The notes under the pieces are model-generated. The model had not been told where the DNA came from, made no database searches, and saw only the letters and a list, made by a program, of their open reading frames with translations. A stretch of DNA of 64,000 bases from Maioricimonas rarisocia. Its GTDB lineage: Bacteria; Planctomycetota; Planctomycetia; Planctomycetales; Planctomycetaceae. Made by a program: the position numbers and the translations under genes. Where the stretch lies: contig NZ_CP036275.1 of assembly GCF_007747795.1 (NCBI RefSeq), positions 1,776,001 through 1,840,000 of the forward strand. The letters are read 5' to 3'. The first letter of the stretch is position 1. Each line of letters starts with the position of its first letter. Positions 57,042 to 64,000 of the stretch are shown piece after piece.

Positions 57042-59363
57042 ATGCTGTTGCGAAGGAATCGTGTGAGGGGGGCCGCCTCCCTGGCCGTACTGGCGGGACT
57101 GATGCTGATCGTCGCGGCGTCGCGACACGTGTCAGCGGCACCGCCGCAGGTGACCGGCATCAGCCCCCGGGCCGTCGCACCGGGCGGCGAGCAGGACATT
57201 GTGCTGACCGGCTCTCAACTGGCCGGTGCGTCCGCGATGTGGACGACGTTTCTGCCGCAACCGGCAACACTGGCTCCGGACGTCGAGAAGAACGGCACGG
57301 ATGCGGCGCGGGTGACGTTTCACGCTGCGGTTCCTGCAGAAGCTCCGCTGGGAATTCACGCAATGCGCGTGGTGACTCCGGGCGGGGTCGGCATTCCTGT
57401 CGCGATGCTCGTCGACGATCTTCCGGTTGTGACGGAGCAGGCCGGCAACGGGCAACGGGAATCGGCCCAGCCGCTCACGCTGCCGTGTGCCGTCGAGGGC
57501 CGTGTCGATTCTCTCTCGCGGGATTACTACACCTTCGAAGCGGCCGCCGGCCAGCGGATTGCCTTGGAAGTTTTCGCCAGACGACTCGGCTCGCCGCTCG
57601 ATCCGAGCCTGTTCCTCTATCGGGAAGACGGCCGGGAACTCGCTTTTGCAGACGACACCGAGGGACTCAGTTCGGACTGCCAGCTGCAGTACACGTTCGA
57701 GGAGGCCGGTCGCTACATCGTGGAAGTTCGCGACATCCGCTACGCCGGCGGAGGCGGACACTTCTACTACCTGAGGGTGGGCGATTTTCCGTGCGTCAAT
57801 GTGCCGTACCCGCTGGCGGTCCCACGTGAGGATGGTGCCCGCGTCGACTTTGCCGGCATCGGCGTCACCGAAGCGTCACCCATGTTTGTGGACGCAGCCG
57901 GAGCGGCTGCCCCATGGCTGCATGTGGCGACGCGGTTGCCGGAAGGCAATGCTCGTGCCTTCGCGACCGTCGATGTCTCGAACGGCGCCGAGTTCGTCGA
58001 GAGCGAGCCGAACAATACGAGCGAGCAGGCAAACCGGGTCGCTGCCGGTACGTCCCTGAACGGACGTCTGGTCGAATCGGGCGACGTCGACTGCTATCGG
58101 TTCGCTGCGAAAAAGGGAGAAGGACTTCGCTTCGTCGGGCAGACACGTGATGTCGGCTCTCCGACCGATCTGACGATGAAGATTCTCGATGCCGCAGGGA
58201 AGCAACTGGCAGCGGTCGACGATAAGGGGACGGAAGAAGGCTGGCTGGACTTTACGGCCCCGGCTGAGGGCGAGTACGTGCTGGCTGTGGCCGACCTGCA
58301 CCGTCGCGGCGGGGACATGCACGCCTACCGGGTCGATGTGTCACCGCTGAACGGAGATTTCGAGCTGACCGCCGACAGCAACACCCTGCAGATTCCCGCC
58401 GGTGGTGTGGCGACCGTAACGGTCAATGTAACGCGGCGAAACTACGGCGGACCGATCGAGGTGACTCTGGATGGTCCGGCGGAGGGGAATCCCACGGTGC
58501 CGACGGTCATCGGTCCCGGGATGAATTCGGTCGTCCTGACGTTGCAGGTTCCCGCGGACGCGGCTCCCGGCACGTTCGCGACGACGACCATTCAGGGGCG
58601 CGCCCGGATTGGAGACCGGGACGTCGTGCGAACGGCTTCGGTGGCCGGCGTCGTACGAGGTCAATGGAATCAGACGGTTCTGGTACCGTCTCCGGTCGAA
58701 CAGAATCTGGCGTACGCCGTCGTCCCCCCTGCCCCGCTGGACCTGTCGGTGAAACCGGGGTCGATTACGCTTGGCCCGGGACTCTCGACGCAGTTCGAGG
58801 TGGTGGCCCGTCGTGGAGAAGGGATCGACGAGGCGGTGGCGCTCGCGGTGAATCCTCCGAAGAACGGCGTCCCCGGCAATGTGACAGTGGAGGTCAAACC
58901 GGTCGAAAAGGGGAAGGACGCCGTCACGGTCGTGGTCAAGGCGACCGACAAGGCGCCGCTGGGCCGCTACACGGTGGTTCTGACCGGGACGCACAAGAAA
59001 GGGAAAGCGACGGTGACCGCATCGACGCCCGGCATTGAACTGAATCTGCAGCCGGGCCTCACCGCCGCGATTACCAATCCTGAGGCGGCCCTGCAGCGTG
59101 GCGGCGAACTGTCCGTCCCCGTGACAGTGACCCGTAACCCCGCCTATACCGGTCCGGTCGTCGTCAGTCTCGAAAAGCTGCCGGCGGGTGTGACGTGCGA
59201 GAACGTCACGATTGCAGCCGACCAGTCGACGGGGACGTTGCTGCTGAAGGCGACGGGGGACGCAGCGGCAGGAGCCCTGAAGGATGTCGTGGTCAAGACG
59301 GTCGCCGAAGGGAATGCCGCGGTGACCGCCAGCGTGTCGCTGCCAGCGATCGAGGTGAAGTAG
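57042..59363 (+). CDS. Exported PPC-domain protein
   Basis: A 773-residue secreted protein. A signal peptide (about residues 1-32, hydrophobic core SLAVLAGLMLIVAAS) is followed by an IPT/TIG-like domain (PPQVTGISPRAVAPGGEQDIVLTG). Then come two PPC (pre-peptidase C-terminal) beta-sandwiches at about 145-245 (GRVDSLSRDYYTFEAAAGQRIALEVFARRLGSPLDPSLFLY...) and 335-430 (GRLVESGDVDCYRFAAKKGEGLRFVGQTRDVGSPTDLTMKIL...), and Ig-like repeats (VTVNVTRRNYGGPIEVTLDG, VTVTRNPAYTGPVVVSLEKLPAG). This composition is typical of planctomycete surface proteins encoded near DUF1549/1553 genes. No protease domain is present. Confidence 0.87.
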   Translation: MLLRRNRVRGAASLAVLAGLMLIVAASRHVSAAPPQVTGISPRAVAPGGEQDIVLTGSQLAGASAMWTTFLPQPATLAPDVEKNGTDAARVTFHAAVPAEAPLGIHAMRVVTPGGVGIPVAMLVDDLPVVTEQAGNGQRESAQPLTLPCAVEGRVDSLSRDYYTFEAAAGQRIALEVFARRLGSPLDPSLFLYREDGRELAFADDTEGLSSDCQLQYTFEEAGRYIVEVRDIRYAGGGGHFYYLRVGDFPCVNVPYPLAVPREDGARVDFAGIGVTEASPMFVDAAGAAAPWLHVATRLPEGNARAFATVDVSNGAEFVESEPNNTSEQANRVAAGTSLNGRLVESGDVDCYRFAAKKGEGLRFVGQTRDVGSPTDLTMKILDAAGKQLAAVDDKGTEEGWLDFTAPAEGEYVLAVADLHRRGGDMHAYRVDVSPLNGDFELTADSNTLQIPAGGVATVTVNVTRRNYGGPIEVTLDGPAEGNPTVPTVIGPGMNSVVLTLQVPADAAPGTFATTTIQGRARIGDRDVVRTASVAGVVRGQWNQTVLVPSPVEQNLAYAVVPPAPLDLSVKPGSITLGPGLSTQFEVVARRGEGIDEAVALAVNPPKNGVPGNVTVEVKPVEKGKDAVTVVVKATDKAPLGRYTVVLTGTHKKGKATVTASTPGIELNLQPGLTAAITNPEAALQRGGELSVPVTVTRNPAYTGPVVVSLEKLPAGVTCENVTIAADQSTGTLLLKATGDAAAGALKDVVVKTVAEGNAAVTASVSLPAIEVK

Positions 59364-59458
59364 GACGGAACTTGCCGGTGGCACCGGCGGAATGATTCCC
59401 ATCAGGATATGCGCCGGCTTGTTCGGGCCTGCCAGGAAGAGAGCAGCGGAGAAAACTC

Positions 59459-61912
59459 ATGACGCACCGATCCTTCCGGTCTTTGCATCTCGTATGCGGA
59501 TTCGCCCTGTTGCTGCCGCTGGCGGGAACGTCGCTCGCGGCTGACGTCTCCACATCGCCGCAACGGCTCGAACTTGTTCCTGCCAGTTTCACGCTGCAGG
59601 GGCCGCGGTCGCAGCAGCAACTCGTCTGCAGCGGGACCTTCGCCGCCGAGGAACTGCGGGATCTGACCGGGACCGTCTCGTTTGAATCGTCCGATACCGC
59701 CGTCGTGACGATTGACGGCTCGATCGTCAAACCGGTCGGGAACGGGACCGCCGTCGTCACGGCGCGGACTGCCGGACTGACCGCCACCGCGCAAGTCGAA
59801 GTAACCGATTTCGGCACAGCCGATCCGGTCAGCTTCAAGACCGAGATGCTCGCGGCTCTCACCAAAGCGGGCTGCAACATGGGGGCCTGCCATGGCTCGC
59901 CGTCCGGTAAGGGGGGCTTCCGACTGTCGCTGCGAGGGTACGATCCGCCGCTCGATCTGCTGACGCTGCGAACGGAGTTCTACGGTCGCCGGGCGAACGT
60001 CATGCGACCCGATGACAGTCTGCTGCTGAAGAAACCGCTGATGGAAGTGGCTCACGGTGGCGGGCGGCGGCTGCTGAAGGGAGATCCGGCACACTTTGTC
60101 CTGCGTCAGTGGATCGCCGAGGGGATGAGCCTCGACGACCCGGCCGAACCGGATCTGCAGAAGATTGAGGTGTACCCTCCCAAACGCGTCTTCCAGCAGG
60201 CGGGGACCCGGCAACAGCTCGTCGTTCAAGGCTATTTCAGCGACGGCAGTGTGCGGGATATGACTGCCCTGGCCGATTTCAGTTCGTCCGCAGAGGACGT
60301 GGCCTCAGTTTCGGCAGAGGGACTGGTGGAGAAGTCGGGGCGTGGTGAAACGGCCGTGCTGGTCCGCTACCTCGACAAGATGGCTACCAGCTACATCACC
60401 TTCCTCGAAGACGTCGAAGGCTTCGCCTGGAGCGAGCCGGAAGCGGAGAACTTCATCGATCGGCTGGTGAACGCGAAGCTGCGGCAGCTGCAGATTCCCC
60501 CCGCGGATCTCTGCTCGGACGAGGAATTTCTGCGGCGGGCATACCTCGATGCCGTCGGTCGTCTTCCCCATCTGGAGGAAACCGAGCAGTTTCTGAACGA
60601 TCCCGGAGAGGACAAGCGGGAACGGCTGGTCGATCGTCTTCTCGACTCGACCGATCATGCCGCTTTCTGGACGCTGCGGTGGGCCGACGTCCTGCGGATC
60701 AACAGTGGCAAGCTGAAGACCGCCGGCGTCTACAAGTTCAATCGCTGGCTCTACGAAGGTGTGCTCAACGACCTGCCGATGGACGAGTTCGCCCGGCAGC
60801 TTCTGACGGCAACCGGCAGCGTCTACGAGAATCCCGCGAGCAACTACTGGCGGGCCAGCCGCGATCCGTCCGACGCGGTCGAAACGACGGCACAGCTGTT
60901 CCTGGGAATCCGCATTCAGTGTGCAAAGTGCCACAACCATCCGTTCGAGCGGTGGACGCAGGACAACTACTACGGCGTGGCCGCCGCCTTTGCCCGCGTC
61001 GGCCGCAAGGCAGGACGGACACCGGATGAAGAGATCATCTTCGTGCAGGATTCCGGCGAGGTCACCCAGCCGCGAACCGGACAGACGATGCCGGTCCACC
61101 TGCTCCTCAAAGGTGACGTGACTGTGCCGGCCGGCGAGGATCGTCGAGAAGTCTTTGCCGACTGGCTGACCGATCCGGAGAACCCCTTCTTTGCCCGGTC
61201 GACGGTCAACCGCGTGTGGGGCCATCTGCTGGGACGGGGAATCGTCGAACCGGTGGACGACTTCCGGGATTCGAATCCGCCGTCGAATGCCCCGCTGCTC
61301 GATGAGCTGGCGCGGCAGTTTGTCGCTCACGGATACAGCCGCAAGTGGCTGATCCGCACGGTCATGAATAGCCGGACATACCAGCGGAGTGCCCGCATGA
61401 CACCGCTGAATCGCGACGATGAACTGTACTTCTCGCATGCCACGACCCGCATGCTGTCTGCAGAGCAGTTGCTGGACGCGATCTGCGTCGTGACGGATGT
61501 TCCGGAGAAGTTTCCGGGGGTTCCGGCCGGCACTCCGGCGTCGCAACTGCCCGAGCCTCCCTCCGATCACTACTTCCTGAAGATCTTTGGTCAGCCCCAG
61601 CGGGAAATGGCCTGCGAATGCGAGCGGTCCAGCGAGTCGAACCTCTCGCAGGCGCTGCAGATGATCAACGGCCCGACCGTGCACAACAAGCTGCGCAACG
61701 ACAAGGGGCGGATCGCCCGCATGATGGCCGAAGGAAAGAGTGACGAGGAGATCGTCACCGCACTCTATCTGGCAGCGGTGGCACGTTATCCGGTGACGGA
61801 AGAACTGGCCGCCGCACGCCGGCACATTGAGTCATCCGACAATCGTCGGCAGGCCCTCGAAGACGTCGGCTGGGCCGTCCTCAATTCGAAGGAGTTCCTG
61901 TTCCAGCACTGA
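59459..61912 (+). CDS. DUF1549/DUF1553 cytochrome-type protein with Big_2 domain
   Basis: An 817-residue exported protein with a signal peptide (residues 1-24) and an Ig-like Big_2 domain (about 35-115; VSFESSDTAVVTIDGSIVKPVGNGTAVVTART). A cytochrome-like segment CNMGACHGS (CxxxxCH-like, about residue 139) opens a PSD1-type region. A second Big_2-like repeat comes at about 240-310 (YFSDGSVRDMTALADFSSS). DUF1549 (about 325-545; FLRRAYLDAVGRLP, and CAKCHNHPFERWTQDNYYG with CxxCH) and DUF1553 (about 575-805; FARSTVNRVWGHLLGRGIVEPVDDFRDSNPPSNAPLL and SRTYQRSA) follow. These planctomycete proteins are proposed to use haem for surface electron or sugar chemistry. No DUF1501 partner is adjacent. It starts 95 bases after the PPC gene. 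Confidence 0.92.
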   Translation: MTHRSFRSLHLVCGFALLLPLAGTSLAADVSTSPQRLELVPASFTLQGPRSQQQLVCSGTFAAEELRDLTGTVSFESSDTAVVTIDGSIVKPVGNGTAVVTARTAGLTATAQVEVTDFGTADPVSFKTEMLAALTKAGCNMGACHGSPSGKGGFRLSLRGYDPPLDLLTLRTEFYGRRANVMRPDDSLLLKKPLMEVAHGGGRRLLKGDPAHFVLRQWIAEGMSLDDPAEPDLQKIEVYPPKRVFQQAGTRQQLVVQGYFSDGSVRDMTALADFSSSAEDVASVSAEGLVEKSGRGETAVLVRYLDKMATSYITFLEDVEGFAWSEPEAENFIDRLVNAKLRQLQIPPADLCSDEEFLRRAYLDAVGRLPHLEETEQFLNDPGEDKRERLVDRLLDSTDHAAFWTLRWADVLRINSGKLKTAGVYKFNRWLYEGVLNDLPMDEFARQLLTATGSVYENPASNYWRASRDPSDAVETTAQLFLGIRIQCAKCHNHPFERWTQDNYYGVAAAFARVGRKAGRTPDEEIIFVQDSGEVTQPRTGQTMPVHLLLKGDVTVPAGEDRREVFADWLTDPENPFFARSTVNRVWGHLLGRGIVEPVDDFRDSNPPSNAPLLDELARQFVAHGYSRKWLIRTVMNSRTYQRSARMTPLNRDDELYFSHATTRMLSAEQLLDAICVVTDVPEKFPGVPAGTPASQLPEPPSDHYFLKIFGQPQREMACECERSSESNLSQALQMINGPTVHNKLRNDKGRIARMMAEGKSDEEIVTALYLAAVARYPVTEELAAARRHIESSDNRRQALEDVGWAVLNSKEFLFQH

Positions 61913-62056
61913 TGCGGATTGTGATGATCGGATGAATTGCGGCACATGCGTCCTCGTTCGGTTTCCGGACGACTGCTGCTGCGGACGCCATGGTGAGTTT
62001 CTATACTCGCGGCAATTCGTTTCGGTCGTCCAGGGCGCAACAGAATCGGAACAGTC

Positions 62057-63121
62057 ATGGCAGAGCTTGAACAGGCGGAATCTCCCTTGCCGGGCAGTCC
62101 GCCGCGGAAGTACCTCGTCACCGGTGTGGCCGGCTTCATCGGCTTCTTCGTTTCCCGCAAGTTGCTCGAGCAGGGACATGAAGTCGTCGGCCTCGACATC
62201 GTCAACGACTATTACGATGTGCGGCTGAAGGAGGCACGGCTGGCTCAGCTCGAGGGGACGCCCGGATTCCGCTTCGTAAAGCTGGACCTGGTCGATCAGT
62301 CGGCAATGCAGCGACTGTTCGAGGCCGAAGGATTCGACCGCGTGATTCACCTGGCCGCCCAGGCGGGCGTCCGCTACTCGCTGGTCAATCCGCACGCCTA
62401 CATCGACAGCAACCTCGTCGGGTTCATCAACATTCTTGAAGGTTGCCGCCACAACAAGGTCGAGCACCTGACGTATGCCTCGTCCAGCTCGGTGTACGGC
62501 GGCAACACGAAGATGCCCTTCTCGGTGCACGACAGTGTGGACCACCCGGTCAGTCTGTATGCGGCCACGAAGAAGGCCAACGAGCTGATGGCCCATTCGT
62601 ACAGCAGTCTGTACGACCTGCCGACGACCGGTCTGCGGTTCTTCACCGTCTACGGACCGTGGGGACGGCCCGACATGGCGCTGTTTCTGTTCAGCAAGGC
62701 GATCATGGAAGGGCGCCCGATCGACGTCTTCAATGGCGGGAAGATGCGGCGCGACTTTACCTACATCGACGACATCGTCGAGGGAATTGTCCGCGTCGCT
62801 GCCAATGTGCCGACGGCCGATTCGGATTGGCAGGCCGACGAGCCCGATCCGGCGACCAGCTTTGCCCCATATCGCGTCTACAACATCGGCAACAACAAGC
62901 CGGTCGAGTTGATGTACCTGATCGAGGTGCTCGAGAAGTGCCTGGGGCGGACCGCCGAGAAGAACTTCCTGCCGATGCAGCCGGGTGATGTTCCCGCGAC
63001 GTACGCCGACGTCGATGCCCTGATGAACGACGTCGGGTTTTCGCCGAACACGTCGATCGAAGATGGTGTCGCCCGGTTTGCCGACTGGTTCTGTGATTTC
63101 TACGGGCACCAGCGGGGCTGA
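62057..63121 (+). CDS. UDP-glucuronate 4-epimerase-like NAD-dependent epimerase
   Basis: A 354-residue extended SDR. The NAD motif [14 protein letters not shown] (GxxGxxG), [23 protein letters not shown] and the conserved [29 protein letters not shown] place it with UDP-glucuronate 4-epimerases (CapI/WbpP-like). Catalytic Ser in ASSSSVYG and Y-x3-K in [10 protein letters not shown] are intact, followed by [26 protein letters not shown]. It probably supplies UDP-galacturonate for surface polysaccharide. Full length, cytoplasmic. A terminator-like hairpin (63152-63187) follows. Confidence 0.93.
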   Translation: MAELEQAESPLPGSPPRKYLVTGVAGFIGFFVSRKLLEQGHEVVGLDIVNDYYDVRLKEARLAQLEGTPGFRFVKLDLVDQSAMQRLFEAEGFDRVIHLAAQAGVRYSLVNPHAYIDSNLVGFINILEGCRHNKVEHLTYASSSSVYGGNTKMPFSVHDSVDHPVSLYAATKKANELMAHSYSSLYDLPTTGLRFFTVYGPWGRPDMALFLFSKAIMEGRPIDVFNGGKMRRDFTYIDDIVEGIVRVAANVPTADSDWQADEPDPATSFAPYRVYNIGNNKPVELMYLIEVLEKCLGRTAEKNFLPMQPGDVPATYADVDALMNDVGFSPNTSIEDGVARFADWFCDFYGHQRG

Positions 63122-63151
63122 GTTCGGTCCTGACGATCCCGGCGCATGAAG

Positions 63152-63187
63152 AAGCACCCGCTGGCGAATTCGCCGAACGGGTGCTTT
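63152..63187 (+). terminator. Intrinsic terminator after the epimerase gene
   Basis: AAGCACCCG (63152-63160) pairs with CGGGTGCTT (63178-63186), with an inner GGCGAATTCGCC palindrome in the loop, then T. It is 30 bases after the stop codon. The symmetry could also serve the minus-strand gene arriving from the right. Confidence 0.6.
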
Positions 63188-63342
63188 GGCGTCCCCGACT
63201 CCGGTCCGAAGACCGGGCACAACAGGCGCGGGCAACAATTACGGGTGTTCGGACTGACGAGGCCGGACTGCGGGTGCGGGAGCCCGCGTTGATTCTTCCT
63301 TTCGGACGAACCGTGCCGAATCGTCGGTCGTTCTACCCGACT

Positions 63343-63996
63343 CTACTCTTCGGTGGCATGTCCGCTGGGAGCGGCCGCAAACGCTTCCTGGGTTTCGGCA
63401 CTGGCGAACATGTACAGCCGGCCCTTGTACCAGACAGCGTGGTCGAGCGATCCGGCGAGATACTCACCGGTATGGGCGTAGTGGATCACGTCGTTTCCGC
63501 CCAGGGCCGGTGCGTACGCTGCGGGCATGACCTGGAAGGAGGCGACCGCCTCGGCCGAGGAGAGCAGGTACTCGTGCCCCTTGTAGTGGGCGCGGTACGG
63601 TTCGCGGGCATCGACCAGCTCGCGGTGGTCACGCAGCATGACCGGGCAGAATCCCTTCAGGCCGGTGGCGTCGTGACGGGCCGCGATGCGGTCCATCTTC
63701 GATCGGACCGGGTCCGACTGCTGCCAGGCGTTGTCGGCTTCGGTGGCGGGCGGCGTTTCGAGCTGCGGGGCCGGCCGGGCTGAAAGAGCCGGTCCAGGCG
63801 GCAAAGCGCCGGGCTCGTCCGACTCGACCGGCGGAGCGAACGGTGCGTCGTCCGCGGGCATTGCAGGAGCAGCGGATTCGGCAACCGCTTTCGGCTCGAT
63901 TTCGAGCGTGTCGGTTTCCGGTGCGAGCTCGGGCTCGGCGTAGGGATCCTCGTCGAGCGTCAGACCGGTGTACGGACTGGTGGTCTCGTCCGCCAT
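63343..63996 (-). CDS. Tandem YHS-domain protein, possibly incomplete at N terminus
   Basis: A 217-residue protein, starting at an ATG four bases from the window edge, so the true start may lie outside. The first 105 residues are acidic and Pro/Ala-rich (low complexity). The C terminus contains two YHS-like segments: GFCPVMLRDHRELVDAREPYRAHYKGHEYLLSSAEAVASFQVMPAAYAP and GGNDVIHYAHTGEYLAGSLDHAVWYKGRLYMFASAETQEAFAAAP. Each has the family's Y-x-G-x-x-Y-x-F-x-S pattern, and the CPV of the first is a possible metal ligand. YHS domains accompany metal or cytochrome handling; the role here is unknown. No transmembrane segment is visible. Confidence 0.75.
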   Translation of the reverse strand: MADETTSPYTGLTLDEDPYAEPELAPETDTLEIEPKAVAESAAPAMPADDAPFAPPVESDEPGALPPGPALSARPAPQLETPPATEADNAWQQSDPVRSKMDRIAARHDATGLKGFCPVMLRDHRELVDAREPYRAHYKGHEYLLSSAEAVASFQVMPAAYAPALGGNDVIHYAHTGEYLAGSLDHAVWYKGRLYMFASAETQEAFAAAPSGHATEE

Positions 63997-64000
63997 TTCC

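Overview
The window looks like a piece of a GC-rich chromosome from a planctomycete (Planctomycetota, probably a Planctomycetaceae-type marine or freshwater lineage; I do not assign a genus). The support is gene content. There is a DUF1559 pilin-like protein beside a small lipoprotein, and an ECF sigma factor beside a kinase-like protein. A DUF1549/DUF1553 cytochrome protein lies beside a PPC-domain protein. There are also cytochrome c-WD40 and DUF3604 proteins, secreted Gfo/Idh/MocA oxidoreductases, PQQ-type beta-propellers and a single-chain glycyl-tRNA synthetase. I see no rRNA, tRNA, CRISPR array, insertion sequence or prophage module.

Layout. 1-2.8 kb: an active-looking Ser/Thr kinase with a Pro/Gln-rich tail, then accA. 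3.1-8.4 kb: a minus-strand run of a beta-propeller protein, an RsmC-like methyltransferase, dtd, a second methyltransferase and a CvpA-type membrane protein with a His/Asp-rich tract. 8.6-11.7 kb: an ECF sigma factor and a membrane pseudokinase with an FGE-like domain. 11.8-14.6 kb: two overlapping P-loop GTPase genes. 14.7-17 kb: an SDR dehydrogenase and an unassigned conserved protein. 17.4-18.5 kb: prfB with its programmed +1 frameshift. 18.7-23.4 kb: lipoprotein, DUF1559 protein, a GT-C-like membrane protein and a GT2 glycosyltransferase. 23.9-29.2 kb: a cytochrome c-WD40 protein and a MASE1 hybrid histidine kinase.

29.5-38.2 kb: a Gfo/Idh/MocA oxidoreductase, an unknown exported protein, a 38-residue Cys4 protein, glycyl-tRNA synthetase, ComB, a DUF3604 protein and a Tat-type Gfo/Idh/MocA protein. 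38.4-41.8 kb: PH-domain, DinB and DUF1801 proteins and a thioredoxin-fold protein. 42-53.7 kb: a beta-propeller protein, an aldehyde dehydrogenase, an MFS/spermidine-synthase-like/TPR fusion, a metallophosphatase, an esterase, Bcp, a degenerate phosphohexomutase and HolA. 54.2-64 kb: a GT4 glycosyltransferase overlapping an FHA-FHA-STAS protein, the PPC and DUF1549/1553 pair, a UDP-glucuronate 4-epimerase-like protein and a tandem YHS protein that may be cut by the window edge.

Two themes stand out. First, several proteins keep a family fold but have lost catalytic residues: the pseudokinase at 9330, the phosphohexomutase at 51193, and the GT4 whose second EX7E glutamate is Gln. Second, five intergenic islands (31.3, 36.3, 40.1, 41.8 and 53.7 kb), and more weakly 17.0 kb, are mosaics of short palindromic modules that recur between islands and resemble an uncharacterised REP-like repeat system. 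No wholly new multi-gene system is obvious. The best candidates for unusual biology are the sigma/pseudokinase-FGE pair, the degenerate phosphohexomutase with an added cysteine cluster, the GTPase pair, the FHA-FHA-STAS/GT4 pair and the repeat mosaics.
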